The notes: generated by a model from the sequence alone, not told the origin. A stretch of DNA of 64,000 nt from Nitrosomonadales bacterium (GCA_016235045.1 JACRME010000004.1:248001-312000), one strand, 5' to 3'; shown: positions 6,653 to 16,313, counted from the stretch's first letter. Numbers and translations are program-made.

Positions 6653-7927
6653 TCATGCGCGCAATACTACCACTTCCGCCGCTCGGTATTTTGCCCCATG
6701 CGGCTCATAGTCCGCCCACTTGGGCAGCTTGCCGCCCTTCTCCATCTTGTCCAGCGTGTCCGCCCAGAATTGCATCATGGCTTTGCGATATTCCATGTAG
6801 TCCGCCCGATTGTATGCGGCGCGCACTTGGTCTTTGTCGCCGTGGGCTAGTTGTGCCTCGATCATGTCGGGGCGGATCGTGCCCAGATTGTTGAGGTAGG
6901 TTGAGGCGACTGAGCGGAAGCCGTGCCCAGTCATGCGGCCTTTGTAGCCGATTCGCTCTATAACCTTCAGCACGGTGTTTTCGCTGATTACCGCACCCTC
7001 ACCGTTGCGACTGGGGAACAAAGTCGGTAGGTGGCCTGTGAGGGGTTGCAGGGCACGTATAACTTCCACAGCTTGCCGCGATAACGGGACAGTGTGCGGG
7101 GCACGGGCTTTCATGCGTTCGGCGGGGATAGTCCACAGCCCTGCATCTAGATCAAACTCGCCCCACTGTGCACCCCGCACCTCACCCGTGCGGACAAAGG
7201 TTAAGGCCAGCAAGCGGGTGGCAGCGAACACGATAGGGCTGGACTTGGCGCGTAGCTGGTAATCGGTCAGGGCGCGCAGAAATTCCGGCATTTCTTTTTC
7301 GGACAAGGCGGCGAAGTGCTGCACCTTGGGGCGGGGTGCCAGTGCGCCGTTGATTTCCGATGCTGGGTTATGGCGTGCCCGACCGCTGGCAATGGCATAG
7401 GCGAACACGGCACGCACCCGCTGCAATACCCTGCCCCGCACCTCGAACGCTCCACGCGCCTCAATTGCACGCAGTACGTCCAGCACGTCCGGCGCTTCGA
7501 TTTCAATAATCGGGCGGCTTCCGAATTTCGGGAAGGCTTCGCGCTCTAGGGTGTTGAGCCAGTCGGTAGAGTGATGCTCTGTCCAGATTGGGGACTTCAT
7601 CGTGTGAAATTCGCGGGCGATTGCCTCGAATGAATTTGCCGCTGATATTCTGTCTTGCCGCTTCTGGGTGCGCTTTACTGCGCTGGGGTCGCTGCCATTG
7701 GCTAACAGCTTGCGCGCCTCATCACGCCGCCCGCGTGCATCTTTAAGGCTCACGTCTGGATATACCCCAAAAGCAAGCAGCTTTTCCTTTCCGTTGTGTC
7801 GGTACTTCAGCCGCCAATACTTTGCGCCGTTGGGTTGCACCAACAGAAACAGCCCGCCGCCGTCTGCCATCTTGTAGGGCTTGGCTTCCAGCTTGGCCTT
7901 CTTGATCGCTGTATCGCTCAGTTTCAT
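6653..7927 (-). CDS. int: P4-type tyrosine integrase
   Basis: A 424-residue site-specific recombinase. Residues 1-90 form the DUF4102 arm-binding domain (KPYKMADGGGLFLLVQPNG). Residues about 100-190 are the core-binding domain, and the rest is catalytic. The active-site residues are visible: R246 in TFVRTGEVR, H335 and R338 in TGHGFR, H362 in LAHGD and the nucleophile Y372 in AAYNRADY. The length is normal for the family and the gene looks intact. It lies beside tRNA-Thr with a 270-bp gap holding six GGGGGTA motifs, likely arm sites that also overlap its promoter. It should catalyse integration and excision at the tRNA 3' end. Confidence 0.93.
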   Translation of the reverse strand: MKLSDTAIKKAKLEAKPYKMADGGGLFLLVQPNGAKYWRLKYRHNGKEKLLAFGVYPDVSLKDARGRRDEARKLLANGSDPSAVKRTQKRQDRISAANSFEAIAREFHTMKSPIWTEHHSTDWLNTLEREAFPKFGSRPIIEIEAPDVLDVLRAIEARGAFEVRGRVLQRVRAVFAYAIASGRARHNPASEINGALAPRPKVQHFAALSEKEMPEFLRALTDYQLRAKSSPIVFAATRLLALTFVRTGEVRGAQWGEFDLDAGLWTIPAERMKARAPHTVPLSRQAVEVIRALQPLTGHLPTLFPSRNGEGAVISENTVLKVIERIGYKGRMTGHGFRSVASTYLNNLGTIRPDMIEAQLAHGDKDQVRAAYNRADYMEYRKAMMQFWADTLDKMEKGGKLPKWADYEPHGAKYRAAEVVVLRA

Positions 7928-7941
7928 GGCTTCACCTCACT

Positions 7942-8087
7942 GGGGGTACAAAATTTTCCACTCGGGGTACTTTTGGGGGTATTTGTTTTGGCCTTCCTGA
8001 TTGCTGCATCGGGCATCTGCATGGGCACGCACCTCGCTGGGGGTACAAATTTCGCATCTGGGGGTATCTGGCCCGAAATATACCCCC
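7942..8087. promoter_or_regulatory. Integrase arm-type sites, integrase end
   Basis: GGGGTA motifs occur at 7942-7948, 7963-7969, 7975-7981, 8039-8045 and 8060-8066, most with five G, plus one inverted copy TACCCCC at 8081-8087. They fill the gap between the integrase start and the tRNA. The same motif recurs at the other end of the element (2383-2401). Likely arm-type integrase sites; inferred. Confidence 0.55.
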
Positions 8088-8139
8088 ACATAGCGTGCGA
8101 TTGCAATAGACGCGGATGGGCGAGAAAAGACGCAAGAAG

Positions 8140-8158
8140 CCCTATGTGATAGGGTTTT
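8140..8158 (+). terminator. Hairpin followed by TTTT between integrase region and tRNA
   Basis: CCCTAT-GTG-ATAGGG (8140-8154) is followed by TTTT. It could terminate plus-strand transcripts, or on the other strand act weakly beyond tRNA-Thr. Confidence 0.45.
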
Positions 8159-8199
8159 CGCTTGATTGCTGGATGGTATCGGACGGGATAAAACAGGGA

Positions 8200-8215
8200 A
8201 TTGGTGCCGCTTGTC
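8200..8215 (-). repeat. att site within the tRNA-Thr 3' end (integrase side)
   Basis: ATTGGTGCCGCTTGTC covers the tRNA 3' end and two downstream bases. The matching copy at 2305-2319 lacks one base. Confidence 0.6.
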
Positions 8216-8277
8216 GGATTCGAACTGACGACCTACCGCTTACAAGGCGGTTGCTCTACCAACTGAGCTAAAGCGGC
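8202..8277 (-). tRNA. tRNA-Thr(TGT)
   Basis: A complete 76-nt tRNA with encoded CCA. The acceptor stem GCCGCTT/AAGCGGC pairs fully, the anticodon stem is ACCGC/GCGGT, and the loop CTTGTAA gives anticodon TGT (threonine). The T-arm holds GTTCGAATCC. It is co-transcribed with tRNA-Lys 11 bp upstream. Its 3' end is the integration site of the neighbouring element, and the gene has stayed intact. Confidence 0.97.
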
Positions 8278-8288
8278 GGGTGTGAAAC

Positions 8289-8364
8289 TGGTGGGTCGGG
8301 CGAGATTCGAACTCGCGACCAACGGATTAAAAGTCCGCTGCTCTACCGACTGAGCTACCGACCC
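8289..8364 (-). tRNA. tRNA-Lys(TTT)
   Basis: A complete 76-nt tRNA with encoded CCA. The acceptor stem is GGGTCGG/CCGACCC and the anticodon stem GCGGA/TCCGT, with loop CTTTTAA giving anticodon TTT (lysine). The T-arm sequence is GTTCGAATC. It is the first gene after a near-consensus promoter. Confidence 0.97.
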
Positions 8365-8382
8365 CTCCTGAAAGGAGCGCGC

Positions 8383-8410
8383 ATTATACGGGTTTGACTT
8401 CGAGTGTCAA
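8383..8410 (-). promoter_or_regulatory. Consensus sigma-70 promoter of the tRNA-Lys/Thr operon
   Basis: On the minus strand, TTGACA (8405-8410) and TATAAT (8383-8388) are separated by 16 bp and lie about 20 bp before tRNA-Lys. Both hexamers match consensus. The -35 half also belongs to a GTTTGAC-N7-GTCAAAC palindrome (8392-8412), which may end queC transcripts. Confidence 0.9.
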
Positions 8411-8427
8411 ACGAACGAGCCGACTGG

Positions 8428-9102
8428 CTATTCAGTGCGATAGCGCGTGGAATCTGGCACTCCGGCCGATTGAAATCCTTCGCGCCGCAAACGGCATGAA
8501 TCGCAGCGACCGCATGCCCGGCCTTGCCCGTCGGCCTGATAACAGGAGACGGTCATTCCGTAGTCGACTCCGAGCCGAACGCCTTCCCGGATGATCTCGG
8601 CCTTGCTCAAGTGCAGCAACGGCGCATGCAAGGCAAGCGGCTTGCCTTCCACTGCCGCCCTGGTAGCCAGATTTGCCATGCGCTCGAAAGCCTCGACATA
8701 TTCGGGTCGGCAATCCGGGTAACCGGAGTAATCCACCGCATTCACGCCAATAAAGATGTCCTGCGCGTTCAACACCTCCGCCCAGGCCAGGGCAAGCGAC
8801 AACATAATGGTGTTGCGCGCCGGAACATAGGTTAAGGGGATGCCGCTGCCCGCAAGCTCGGGAACGGCAATTGTTTTGTCGGTCAGCGCCGATCCGCCGA
8901 ACCCGGTGAGATCGATGTTCACCACCCGGTGTTCGCGCGCACCAAGTTTCCGCGCCACCCGGCTTGCGGCAGCCAATTCCGCATGATGACGCTGCCCGTA
9001 GTCAACACTCAAAGCGTAGCACTCGAACCCTTGCGCCCTAGCCATCGCCAATACGGTAGCCGAATCCAGCCCGCCGGAAAGTAGCACCACTGCCCTCTTC
9101 AT
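8428..9102 (-). CDS. queC: 7-cyano-7-deazaguanine synthase
   Basis: A 224-residue enzyme converting 7-carboxy-7-deazaguanine to preQ0 with ATP and ammonia, in queuosine biosynthesis. The N-terminal PP-loop [17 protein letters not shown] (residues 4-20) is the adenylation site. The C-terminal zinc cluster is [17 protein letters not shown] 9102 is preferred over an in-frame TTG six bases earlier because GGTGGGG is well spaced before it. It overlaps or abuts the end of queE, so the two are translated together. It is last in the tol-pal-que operon, 18 bp before the palindrome near 8412. Confidence 0.95.
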   Translation of the reverse strand: MKRAVVLLSGGLDSATVLAMARAQGFECYALSVDYGQRHHAELAAASRVARKLGAREHRVVNIDLTGFGGSALTDKTIAVPELAGSGIPLTYVPARNTIMLSLALAWAEVLNAQDIFIGVNAVDYSGYPDCRPEYVEAFERMANLATRAAVEGKPLALHAPLLHLSKAEIIREGVRLGVDYGMTVSCYQADGQGRACGRCDSCRLRREGFQSAGVPDSTRYRTE

Positions 9103-9104
9103 AC

Positions 9105-9758
9105 TCAACGCCCCACCTCGTTACCCCATAGCAGTTTGTGCAACTGCACCTGCAAACGCACCGGCAGGCGATCGCGCAATATCCAGTCGGCGACATCCCT
9201 GGCGGCAAGCTGTCCCTGCGCCGTCGCAAACAATACTGCACAGCGCTGCGCCAACCCGCGCTCCCGCAGTACCGCTTTCGCCCACTGATAATCCGCCTCG
9301 TCGCACAGCACGAACTTGATCTCGTCATGCGGATTGAGATGCTCCAGATTACTCCACAGATTCTTTTCCACTTCCCCGGAAGCAGGCGTTTTGATGTCCA
9401 GCACTTTCACCACGCGCGCATCCACCCCGCTCACATCGAGCGCGCCCCCGGTCTCCAGCGAAACCTTGTAACCCGCATCGCATAAAGCCCGCAGCAACGA
9501 CAGGCAATTTCTCTGCGCCAACGGCTCGCCGCCGGTGACGGTGACGTAATGGGCTCCGTGCCGTTTCACCTCGGCCATGATCGACTCCAGCGTCATGGTT
9601 TGCCCGCCGCTGAAAGCATAGGTCGTGTCGCAGTAAGTGCAACGCAACGGGCAGCCGGTCAGGCGCACAAACACGGTCGGCAGGCCGACGCGGCTGGTCT
9701 CGCCTTGCAGGGAATAGAATATCTCGCTGATACGCAATGAATCGCTCGCGGAGGACAT
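9105..9758 (-). CDS. queE: 7-carboxy-7-deazaguanine synthase
   Basis: A 217-residue radical SAM enzyme forming the deazaguanine ring of queuosine precursors. The cluster motif is [10 protein letters not shown] near residue 30. The N-terminal [11 protein letters not shown] and the internal VTVTGGEPL are typical. The ATG at 9758 is chosen over an upstream GTG because GGAG lies 8 bp before it. It precedes queC directly and follows cpoB by 14 bp, which links queuosine genes to the Tol-Pal operon as in many proteobacteria. Confidence 0.95.
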   Translation of the reverse strand: MSSASDSLRISEIFYSLQGETSRVGLPTVFVRLTGCPLRCTYCDTTYAFSGGQTMTLESIMAEVKRHGAHYVTVTGGEPLAQRNCLSLLRALCDAGYKVSLETGGALDVSGVDARVVKVLDIKTPASGEVEKNLWSNLEHLNPHDEIKFVLCDEADYQWAKAVLRERGLAQRCAVLFATAQGQLAARDVADWILRDRLPVRLQVQLHKLLWGNEVGR

Positions 9759-9772
9759 ATCAAGCACTCCGC

Positions 9773-10528
9773 TTACTTGATGGCAGCAAGGCGCTTCTTC
9801 GCCTTCTCCGATGCGTCGCTTCCCGGGAACTGGGAAATGAGTTGCTTCAAAGTCTTTCTTGCCGCCGCATTGCTCTTCAAGGTCAACTGACAGTCGGCGA
9901 TGTTAAGCATCGCTTCCGGCGCGCGGGGGTGATCCTGGTATTTCTCGATCAGCGACTGATAGTTGCTCACGCTGCTCTTGCAATCCTTGAGCAGAAAATT
10001 GGAGTTCCCCATCCAATAGAGGACATTCGGCTCATGCGCAGACTGCGGATAGCTCTTCAGGAAATCGCGAAACGCGGTTGCCGCATTCGCATAATTCTCG
10101 GATTTATAGAATGCGTAAGCCGCCTCGAATGCGCGGCTCTCATTGGCCGGATTGGCTGAACCGCTTCTGGCATCGGCACGGTCGGATGCGGCAGAATCGC
10201 CGGCCTCAAGGCGGCGCACGCGCGTATCCAGATCGATGTAGAAATCCTTCTGGCGTTTTTCGGCTTCGGCCAGGTTATGCGCGAGTTCTTCGTTCTGCCC
10301 GCGCAACTTGCGCAAATCGGTGCTCAAACCCTCCATCTGTATCTGCAGATCGAGAATCGAGCGTATGTATTTCTCTTTGTCCGCATCCGCTGCGACCAAA
10401 GCCTGCTCGAGTTTGACGACACGCGCTTCCAGTTGTTGCACCTGTTTGCGCGCATCGTTGTCCGCGAACAGCCCCGCCGCAGCGTGACTGCTCGCAACAC
10501 ACAAACAGATCAACAACCAGAAACGCAT
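9773..10528 (-). CDS. cpoB: Cell division coordinator CpoB (YbgF)
   Basis: A 251-residue periplasmic protein. Residues 1-18 are a signal peptide. Residues 25-105 form a coiled coil (KQVQQLEARVVKLEQALVA) that mediates trimerisation. Residues 130-250 hold TPR repeats, with FEAAYAFYKSENYANAATAF and YWMGNSNFLLKDCKSSV. CpoB couples peptidoglycan synthesis by PBP1B to outer membrane constriction by Tol-Pal. It lies directly after pal, its usual position. Confidence 0.93.
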   Translation of the reverse strand: MRFWLLICLCVASSHAAAGLFADNDARKQVQQLEARVVKLEQALVAADADKEKYIRSILDLQIQMEGLSTDLRKLRGQNEELAHNLAEAEKRQKDFYIDLDTRVRRLEAGDSAASDRADARSGSANPANESRAFEAAYAFYKSENYANAATAFRDFLKSYPQSAHEPNVLYWMGNSNFLLKDCKSSVSNYQSLIEKYQDHPRAPEAMLNIADCQLTLKSNAAARKTLKQLISQFPGSDASEKAKKRLAAIK

Positions 10529-10541
10529 GACGACGTCTTAA

Positions 10542-11054
10542 TTACTTATAGACGATATCTGCACGGCGGTTCTGCGACCATGACGCTTCGTCATGTCCGG
10601 TCGCACGCGGCTTCTCTTCGCCGAAGCTCATCGTTTCGATCTGCGAAGTTTTGGCGCCGGAGAGAACCAGCAGTTTCTTCACGTTGTTGGCACGGCGCTG
10701 GCCCAACGCAAGGTTGTACTCGCTGCTGCCGCGCTCGTCGGCATTGCCTTCCACGCGCACCTTCGCGCTTGGGTTATTACCCAGATATTCGCCGTGCGCC
10801 TGAATTGCGGAACGATCCGATTCCTGCACCGCATCCACGTCAAACGGGAAGTAGGCGCTGCGAATTTCGGGGATAGCCGGCTCTGCAGCAGCGACTGGAG
10901 CAGTTTCGGTTGGCGCCGGCTCGACGGGCGCAGCCACGGGTGCCGCAGCTTCGGTCGGCGCCGGAGTCGGCTCGCTCACTTCCTCTTTCGCCGGCTCGCT
11001 TGCGCAAGCTGCAAGAAGATTGACCAAAACAAAACCCAGAATAATTTTCTTCAT
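10542..11054 (-). CDS. pal: Peptidoglycan-associated lipoprotein Pal
   Basis: A 170-residue outer membrane lipoprotein. The lipobox LLAACAS ends near residue 18. A Pro/Ala/Glu-rich linker follows (residues 20-60). The OmpA-like peptidoglycan-binding domain spans residues 65-170, with VRVEGNADERGSSEYNLALG and QRRANNVKKLL. The ATG at 11054 has GGAG 7 bp before it; an upstream in-frame start is less likely. Pal binds TolB and peptidoglycan and completes the trans-envelope Tol system. Confidence 0.95.
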   Translation of the reverse strand: MKKIILGFVLVNLLAACASEPAKEEVSEPTPAPTEAAAPVAAPVEPAPTETAPVAAAEPAIPEIRSAYFPFDVDAVQESDRSAIQAHGEYLGNNPSAKVRVEGNADERGSSEYNLALGQRRANNVKKLLVLSGAKTSQIETMSFGEEKPRATGHDEASWSQNRRADIVYK

Positions 11055-11067
11055 CGTGATCTCCATA

Positions 11068-12327
11068 TTACTGTTTAAGGAAAGGACCCCAGATCGGCTC
11101 ACGTATGTCACCGCGTTGCGCGACCATCTTCTGCTTCACTCTGCCATCGCTGGAAACGGTCGCCAATATACCACGACCTTGCGACTCGGTTGCGAACAAG
11201 ACCAGCTTGCCATTGGGCGCGAAACTCGGTTTCTTTTCCCACCCGCCACTGGTCAGTACTTGCATCTGCTTGTTCTCGAAATCCTGCACGGCGATATAAA
11301 ACACGCCGTCGACGAAGTGAGAAAACACGAAATATTTTCCGTCCGGGCTGACCCGCGGCGAGAAATTATTGCTGCCCTCGAACGTCAGGCGTTCGGCATA
11401 ACCGCCCTCCACGGGCACCCGATAAATCTGCGCGCTGCCGCCGCGATCCGAGGTAAACAACAGCGTCTTGCCATCGGGCAAAAAATTCGGCTCGGTATCG
11501 ATGGCCTCGCTGAAGGTGATGCGGCGCAGGTTGCTGCCGTCGCTGCGCGCCAGGTAAAGCTGCGAAATACCGTCGCGCGTCAACACCAGTGCAAGCTGCT
11601 GTCCATCGGGAGACCATGTCGGCGCGCTATTGCTGCCCGGAAAATCGGCCACCATAATGCGCTGCCGCGTCGCCAGGGATTGCACAAATACCGCAGCATG
11701 GCCGCGCTCGAAACTCACATACGCAAGCTGCTTCCCGTCCGGCGACCAGGCCGGAGACATGATGGGTTCGTTCAATGCCAGCAGGGTCTGTTCGCCGAAT
11801 CCATCGCTGTCCGCCACCACCAGGCGATATTTTTTTCCTTCACGATTCACATAGGCAATGCGCGTACTGAACACACCGGCCGCGCCCGTCAATTTTTCGT
11901 AAACCAGATCGGCGACGCGGTGCGCGATGGCGCGCAACTGTTCCTTTTTGGCAGTCACCGCCAAACCGACCAACTCAGTCTGGCGCACCATATCCATGAG
12001 CCGGAACCTTACCTCCACGCGACCACCGTCGAGCGAACGCACTTTGCCGATAAGCAATGCATCCACCCCCGGCCACTCCGCATAAGCTATCTCGCTCGGC
12101 TCATGCGGCACCTTGCCGGCCGGGTCAACCAGCTTGAACAGTCCGGTGCGCAACAGATCGTTTGACACCACACTGCTGACCGACTGCCCCGTCATCTGCT
12201 CTTCCCCGGCAAATCGCACCAGCGAGACAGGAATCTGGTGCTCACCCGCGCCCGTAATCTCGATGGTCAACTCAGCCCTGGCCGACAACGCAACGCACAA
12301 CAAAACAACGGCACTCCAAAAACGCAT
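11068..12327 (-). CDS. tolB: Tol-Pal periplasmic protein TolB
   Basis: A 419-residue protein. Residues 1-18 are a signal peptide, residues 20-150 the N-terminal domain that docks to TolA, and the rest a six-bladed beta-propeller. The propeller contains repeated WSPDG motifs (SPAWSPDGKQLAYVSF, APTWSPDGQQLALVL), SPRVSPDGKYFVFSH and SFAPNGKLVLFAT. It binds Pal at the propeller mouth. The gene sits between tolA and pal with short gaps. Confidence 0.96.
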   Translation of the reverse strand: MRFWSAVVLLCVALSARAELTIEITGAGEHQIPVSLVRFAGEEQMTGQSVSSVVSNDLLRTGLFKLVDPAGKVPHEPSEIAYAEWPGVDALLIGKVRSLDGGRVEVRFRLMDMVRQTELVGLAVTAKKEQLRAIAHRVADLVYEKLTGAAGVFSTRIAYVNREGKKYRLVVADSDGFGEQTLLALNEPIMSPAWSPDGKQLAYVSFERGHAAVFVQSLATRQRIMVADFPGSNSAPTWSPDGQQLALVLTRDGISQLYLARSDGSNLRRITFSEAIDTEPNFLPDGKTLLFTSDRGGSAQIYRVPVEGGYAERLTFEGSNNFSPRVSPDGKYFVFSHFVDGVFYIAVQDFENKQMQVLTSGGWEKKPSFAPNGKLVLFATESQGRGILATVSSDGRVKQKMVAQRGDIREPIWGPFLKQ

Positions 12328-12339
12328 ATACGTCCTCTT

Positions 12340-13082
12340 CTACGGTCTGATCGACAATTTCAACTCGCGAAACATCTTCTGCAACGATTCATCTGTCGGC
12401 ACCGGCAGGGGCTCTGCAGACAAAATGGCGCGCGCTGCAGCATCGTCATATGCGGGAAAGCCGCTGCTCTTAACCAGCACCGGGTTCTCCATCAACATGC
12501 CGTCCGGCAGCAGGGTGATCTTGAATATCGCTTCGGCATTTGCCGGAACATCGGCCACCATTTTCATTTTGCGCCGTATCTTGTTGCGTATCATGTCCTG
12601 GTAGCGCTCGACCTGCACCTTCGTCGCCGCGCTTACTTCGGCCCGAACCCGCTCCTGCTCTGCCTGCACCCGCACCTGCTCATTTTTCCTGATCCGTTCC
12701 GAATACGCTTCCAGTTCGCGCAACTCGGCCTCTTGTCTGGCTTTGGCTTCCTTCTTCGCGTCCTTTTTGGATTGCTTATCCTTCAAATCCGGCTTTTTGC
12801 TTTTCTTGTCGCGCACTTCGATGTCCGCCTTCACCGGCGGCAGCACGGGCGGTACGACCTTGGGGGGCGGTATTGGTTCCATTTTGGGGGGCGGAAGCGG
12901 CTCCAACTCGGACACAGCCTCGGCATTCGGCAGGTTGTCCCACATCTCCACCGTGAAACTCTCGGGCGGCCTGGATTGCCAGCGGACGCCAAAGTACAGC
13001 ATGGCGAAGAACGCAAGGTGCATCGCCAACGCCAGCATTCCGGCGGAAAAACGATAGGGCTCGTTATATGCCGGCGCAGTAC

Positions 13083-13086
<4 letters not shown>
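12340..13086 (-). CDS. tolA: Tol-Pal protein TolA
   Basis: A 248-residue inner membrane protein. Residues 15-37 are the single membrane anchor that meets TolQR. A Pro-rich stretch follows (LPPPKMEPIPPPKVVPPVLPP) and then a long charged helix rich in Lys, Glu and Ala (about residues 85-160). Residues 165-248 are the TonB/TolA-type C-terminal domain. It is shorter than the enteric protein, mainly in the central helix. It transmits energy from TolQR to TolB/Pal. Confidence 0.92.
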
Positions 13087-13498
<412 letters not shown>

Positions 13499-13502
<4 letters not shown>

Positions 13503-14176
13503 GGCTGCCTTTGAAGCACATTCGAGAATTCTTCGATGAAGCTCTCGAACCGGGAAGAAAGGCGCGTGATGTCATAAGCGTAGCGGTTGTATGCCACCAC
13601 GGCCGGAATCGCCGCGAACAAGCCCATCGCTGTCGCCACCAGCGCTTCGGCAATGCCGGGTGCGACCTGCGCCAGGGTTGCCTGTCCCACGTTGGACAAA
13701 CCCTGGAACGCATTCATGATGCCCCATACCGTGCCGAGCAAACCCACATACGGACTGACCGAGCCGACCGTCGCAAGAAAAGACAGATGGGATTCCAGAT
13801 GGTCCATTTCGCGCTGATACTTGGCGCGCATCGCCCGGCGCGCGCCGTCCATCACCGCCGAGCTGTCCACGCCGTGCGTCTTTTTCAGTTTGACGTATTC
13901 GGCAAAGCCCGCCGAGAAAATGCGCTCCAGCGCGCCGATGTCGCGCCGCGCCTTGCTGTTCGCCTGTTGGTAAAGCGCATTCAGGTTCGGATTGCCCCAG
14001 AAGGCATCCTCGAATTCATTCGCCTGATTCACCGCCGCGCGCACCGCGAACATCTTCAGGAAGATGTACCACCACGACATCAGCGACACCAGCAGCAACA
14101 ATCCCATCACCAACTGCACCGGCAAGCTGGCGTTGGAAACCAGATGAACGAACGACAAGTCCTGGATCAGTTCCAT
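13499..14176 (-). CDS. tolQ: Tol-Pal motor protein TolQ
   Basis: A 225-residue MotA/TolQ/ExbB proton channel. Three membrane helices lie near residues 18-40, 130-155 and 165-190. The conserved LGLLGTVWGIMNAFQGL and EALVATAMGLFAAIPAVVAYN mark helices two and three. It forms the stator pentamer around TolR at the division site. It is the first tol gene, 4 bp after ybgC. Confidence 0.95.
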
Positions 14177-14180
14177 TTGC

Positions 14181-14585
14181 TCAATCCCATTGTTTTCGCA
14201 ATATCTCCGGCACGCTCACCGGCTTGAAAGTCTGCACGTCCACACACACCAGATGCACCTCGCCCTCGGTCAGCAACTCCTCACCCCGCGCAATCGTTTG
14301 CGTCAGCGTGACACGGCTGCGCCCGACCTCCTTGATCAGCGCCGAGACCTGCAACAGGTCATCGAGCTGCGCGGGGCGCAGGTAATCCAGCCTGATCGAG
14401 CGCACCACGAACATCACGCCCAGTTCCTTCATCATTCCTGCATTGCTGTAACCGAAAGTACGCAGCCACTCTGTCCGCGCCCGTTCCATAAAGTTCACGT
14501 AATTGGCGTGATACACCACGCCGCCCGCGTCGGTGTCCTGGTAGTACACGCGTACCGGCAGCGAAAATATCCTGTGCTTACTCAT
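14181..14585 (-). CDS. ybgC: Acyl-CoA thioesterase YbgC
   Basis: A 134-residue hot-dog thioesterase of the 4-hydroxybenzoyl-CoA type. The catalytic motif [16 protein letters not shown] lies at residues 14-29. The helix [12 protein letters not shown] follows. It acts on acyl-CoA or acyl-ACP and commonly heads tol-pal operons. It overlaps the end of ruvB by 8 bp, joining the DNA-repair and envelope blocks. Confidence 0.93.
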   Translation of the reverse strand: MSKHRIFSLPVRVYYQDTDAGGVVYHANYVNFMERARTEWLRTFGYSNAGMMKELGVMFVVRSIRLDYLRPAQLDDLLQVSALIKEVGRSRVTLTQTIARGEELLTEGEVHLVCVDVQTFKPVSVPEILRKQWD

Positions 14586-15633
14586 CCCACAGTTCCTTGT
14601 TGTTGCCGTTGCGCGGCTGGATCAGCCCGAAATGCTGGTAGGCGTTGGCCGTCGCCATGCGACCGCGCGGCGTACGCTGCAGGTAGCCCTGCTGGATCAG
14701 GTACGGTTCAATTACGTCTTCGATGGTGTCGCGCTCTTCGCCTATCGCTGCCGCAAGGTTATCTACACCGACTGGCCCGCCCATGAATTTTTCGATGACG
14801 GTCTGCAGCAAACGCCGGTCCATAATATCCAGTCCGCGCGAGTCCACATCCAGCATGGTCAGCGCGGAATCCGCCACTTCGCGCGTGGCGTTGCCGTCGG
14901 CACGGACATCGGCGTAATCGCGCACGCGACGCAACAGGCGATTGGCGATGCGCGGCGTGCCGCGCGAACGTTTGGCGATCTCCAGCGCACCGTCGGGGGA
15001 AATGGGCAATTCCAGCAATCCGGACGAACGGGTGACGATGCGCTGCAATTCCTCCGGCGTGTAAAACTCCAGCCGCGCCACGATACCGAAGCGGTCGCGC
15101 AGCGGATTGGTGAGCATGCCCGCGCGCGTGGTCGCGCCGACCAGCGTGAACGGCGGCAGGTCGATTTTCACCGAGCGCGCCCCCGGGCCTTCGCCGATCA
15201 TGATGTCGATCTGGTAGTCCTCCAGCGCGGGGTACAGAATTTCCTCCACCACTGGCGACAAGCGATGGATCTCGTCGATGAACAGCACATCGTTGGGTTC
15301 CAGATTGGTGAGCAAGGCAGCCAGATCGCCGGCGCGCTCCAGCACCGGCCCTGAGGTATGGCGGATATTGACGCCCATCTCGCGTGCAATGATTTGCGCC
15401 AGCGTAGTCTTGCCCAGACCGGGCGGGCCGAACAGCAACACATGGTCCAGCGGTTCTTTGCGCTGTTTCGCGGCCTGGATGAATATCTCCAACTGCCCGC
15501 GTATCTTCTCCTGCCCGACATATTCGTCGAGCTGTTTGGGACGCAGCGCGCGCTCCAGCGCTTCCTCCTTCGGTGAGGCAGCAGCGGCAGAAATGATGCG
15601 CGGCTCGGCGGAAAGGTTGTCGTTGTGGATCAT
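14578..15633 (-). CDS. ruvB: Holliday junction helicase RuvB
   Basis: A 351-residue AAA+ motor. Walker A is [13 protein letters not shown] near residue 69 and Walker B is [11 protein letters not shown]. Sensor 1 is LVGATTRAG, and the arginine-finger region follows (TNPLRDRFG). The C-terminal winged helix binds DNA ([20 protein letters not shown]). It drives branch migration with RuvA. It overlaps ruvA by 4 bp. Confidence 0.97.
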   Translation of the reverse strand: MIHNDNLSAEPRIISAAAASPKEEALERALRPKQLDEYVGQEKIRGQLEIFIQAAKQRKEPLDHVLLFGPPGLGKTTLAQIIAREMGVNIRHTSGPVLERAGDLAALLTNLEPNDVLFIDEIHRLSPVVEEILYPALEDYQIDIMIGEGPGARSVKIDLPPFTLVGATTRAGMLTNPLRDRFGIVARLEFYTPEELQRIVTRSSGLLELPISPDGALEIAKRSRGTPRIANRLLRRVRDYADVRADGNATREVADSALTMLDVDSRGLDIMDRRLLQTVIEKFMGGPVGVDNLAAAIGEERDTIEDVIEPYLIQQGYLQRTPRGRMATANAYQHFGLIQPRNGNNKELWDE

Positions 15634-16211
15634 GCTTTGGATAATAACTTAAGCGCCTGGCGGATGCCGTCCGATACCCCGGCCTCCTTGGGCAATTGTT
15701 TAGCGGCCCAGTCGGCTTCTTTTTCGTTATAACCCAGCGCCAGCAGCGCGTTGACAATGTCGTTGGCGGAGGAGGCGACGGTAGCACCCGGTGCAGCACC
15801 CGTACCGCTCACGCTGAACTTGCCCTGCAGTTCCAGCAGCAAACGCTCGGCGGTTTTCTTGCCCACACCTGGAATCCTGGTCAGGCGCGTTGCATCCTTG
15901 TTCGCCACCGCCGTTGCGAGGTCTGCGAGACTCAGCCCCGACAACACCGACAAGGCGAGCTTGGGACCGACGCCGCTGATCTTGAGCAACTGGCGGAAAG
16001 CCACGCGTTCCTCATGCGTCAGAAAACCAAACAGCAGGTGGGCATCCTCGCGCACGATGAGCTGGGTATGCAGCACCACTTTTTCATGCAACGCGGGCAG
16101 GTTGTAGAAGGTGCTCATCGGCACATCGACCTCGTAGCCCACGCCCTGCACTTCCAGCACGATCTGCGGCGGGTTCTTTTCCAGCAGCGTGCCGCTCAGT
16201 CTTCCGATCAT
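15630..16211 (-). CDS. ruvA: Holliday junction branch migration protein RuvA
   Basis: A 193-residue junction-binding protein. Residues 1-62 form the OB fold ([20 protein letters not shown]). Two helix-hairpin-helix motifs follow, [18 protein letters not shown] and [20 protein letters not shown]. The C-terminal domain that contacts RuvB is at residues 145-193. It is separated from ruvC by a prenyltransferase gene and a palindromic repeat. Confidence 0.97.
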   Translation of the reverse strand: MIGRLSGTLLEKNPPQIVLEVQGVGYEVDVPMSTFYNLPALHEKVVLHTQLIVREDAHLLFGFLTHEERVAFRQLLKISGVGPKLALSVLSGLSLADLATAVANKDATRLTRIPGVGKKTAERLLLELQGKFSVSGTGAAPGATVASSANDIVNALLALGYNEKEADWAAKQLPKEAGVSDGIRQALKLLSKA

Positions 16212-16235
16212 TCGTTTCCCTTATTCAAACCGCCT

Positions 16236-16313
16236 GTAGGGTGGGCATGTTTTTCGTGCCCACGCGGGACAATCCCGGCTGACAGCGTGGGCACAAAAAT
16301 GTGCCCACCCTAC
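16236..16313. repeat. Palindromic GTAGGGTGGGCA element
   Basis: A 78-bp imperfect palindrome: GTAGGGTGGGCA... at the left, ...TGCCCACCCTAC at the right, with an internal CGTGCCCACGC/GCGTGGGCAC arm pair. It abuts the prenyltransferase stop codon and lies before ruvA. It is a dispersed-repeat type of sequence and could fold when transcribed. Confidence 0.75.

Larger units (their letters stand above)
2305..8215. mobile_element. Small integrative element in the 3' end of tRNA-Thr
   Basis: The element is bounded on the right by the 3' end of an intact tRNA-Thr gene and on the left by an imperfect copy of that end. The P4-type integrase lies next to the tRNA, as is usual for tRNA-targeted islands. 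Cargo, all but one gene on the minus strand: integrase, toxin-antitoxin-like pair, a 194-residue protein, AlpA regulator, broken HTH gene, 47-residue protein, winged-helix-like protein, iteron-like array and two overlapping conserved genes; one membrane protein is on the plus strand. No relaxase, capsid, portal or terminase gene is visible, so self-transfer is unlikely. A satellite-like lifestyle is possible but unproven. Confidence 0.75.

Noticed and set aside
8202-8277. tRNA-Thr considered as a truncated copy created by integration
   Set aside because: All stems pair fully, CCA is encoded and a consensus promoter precedes the tRNA-Lys/Thr pair; the damaged copy is the one at 2305.
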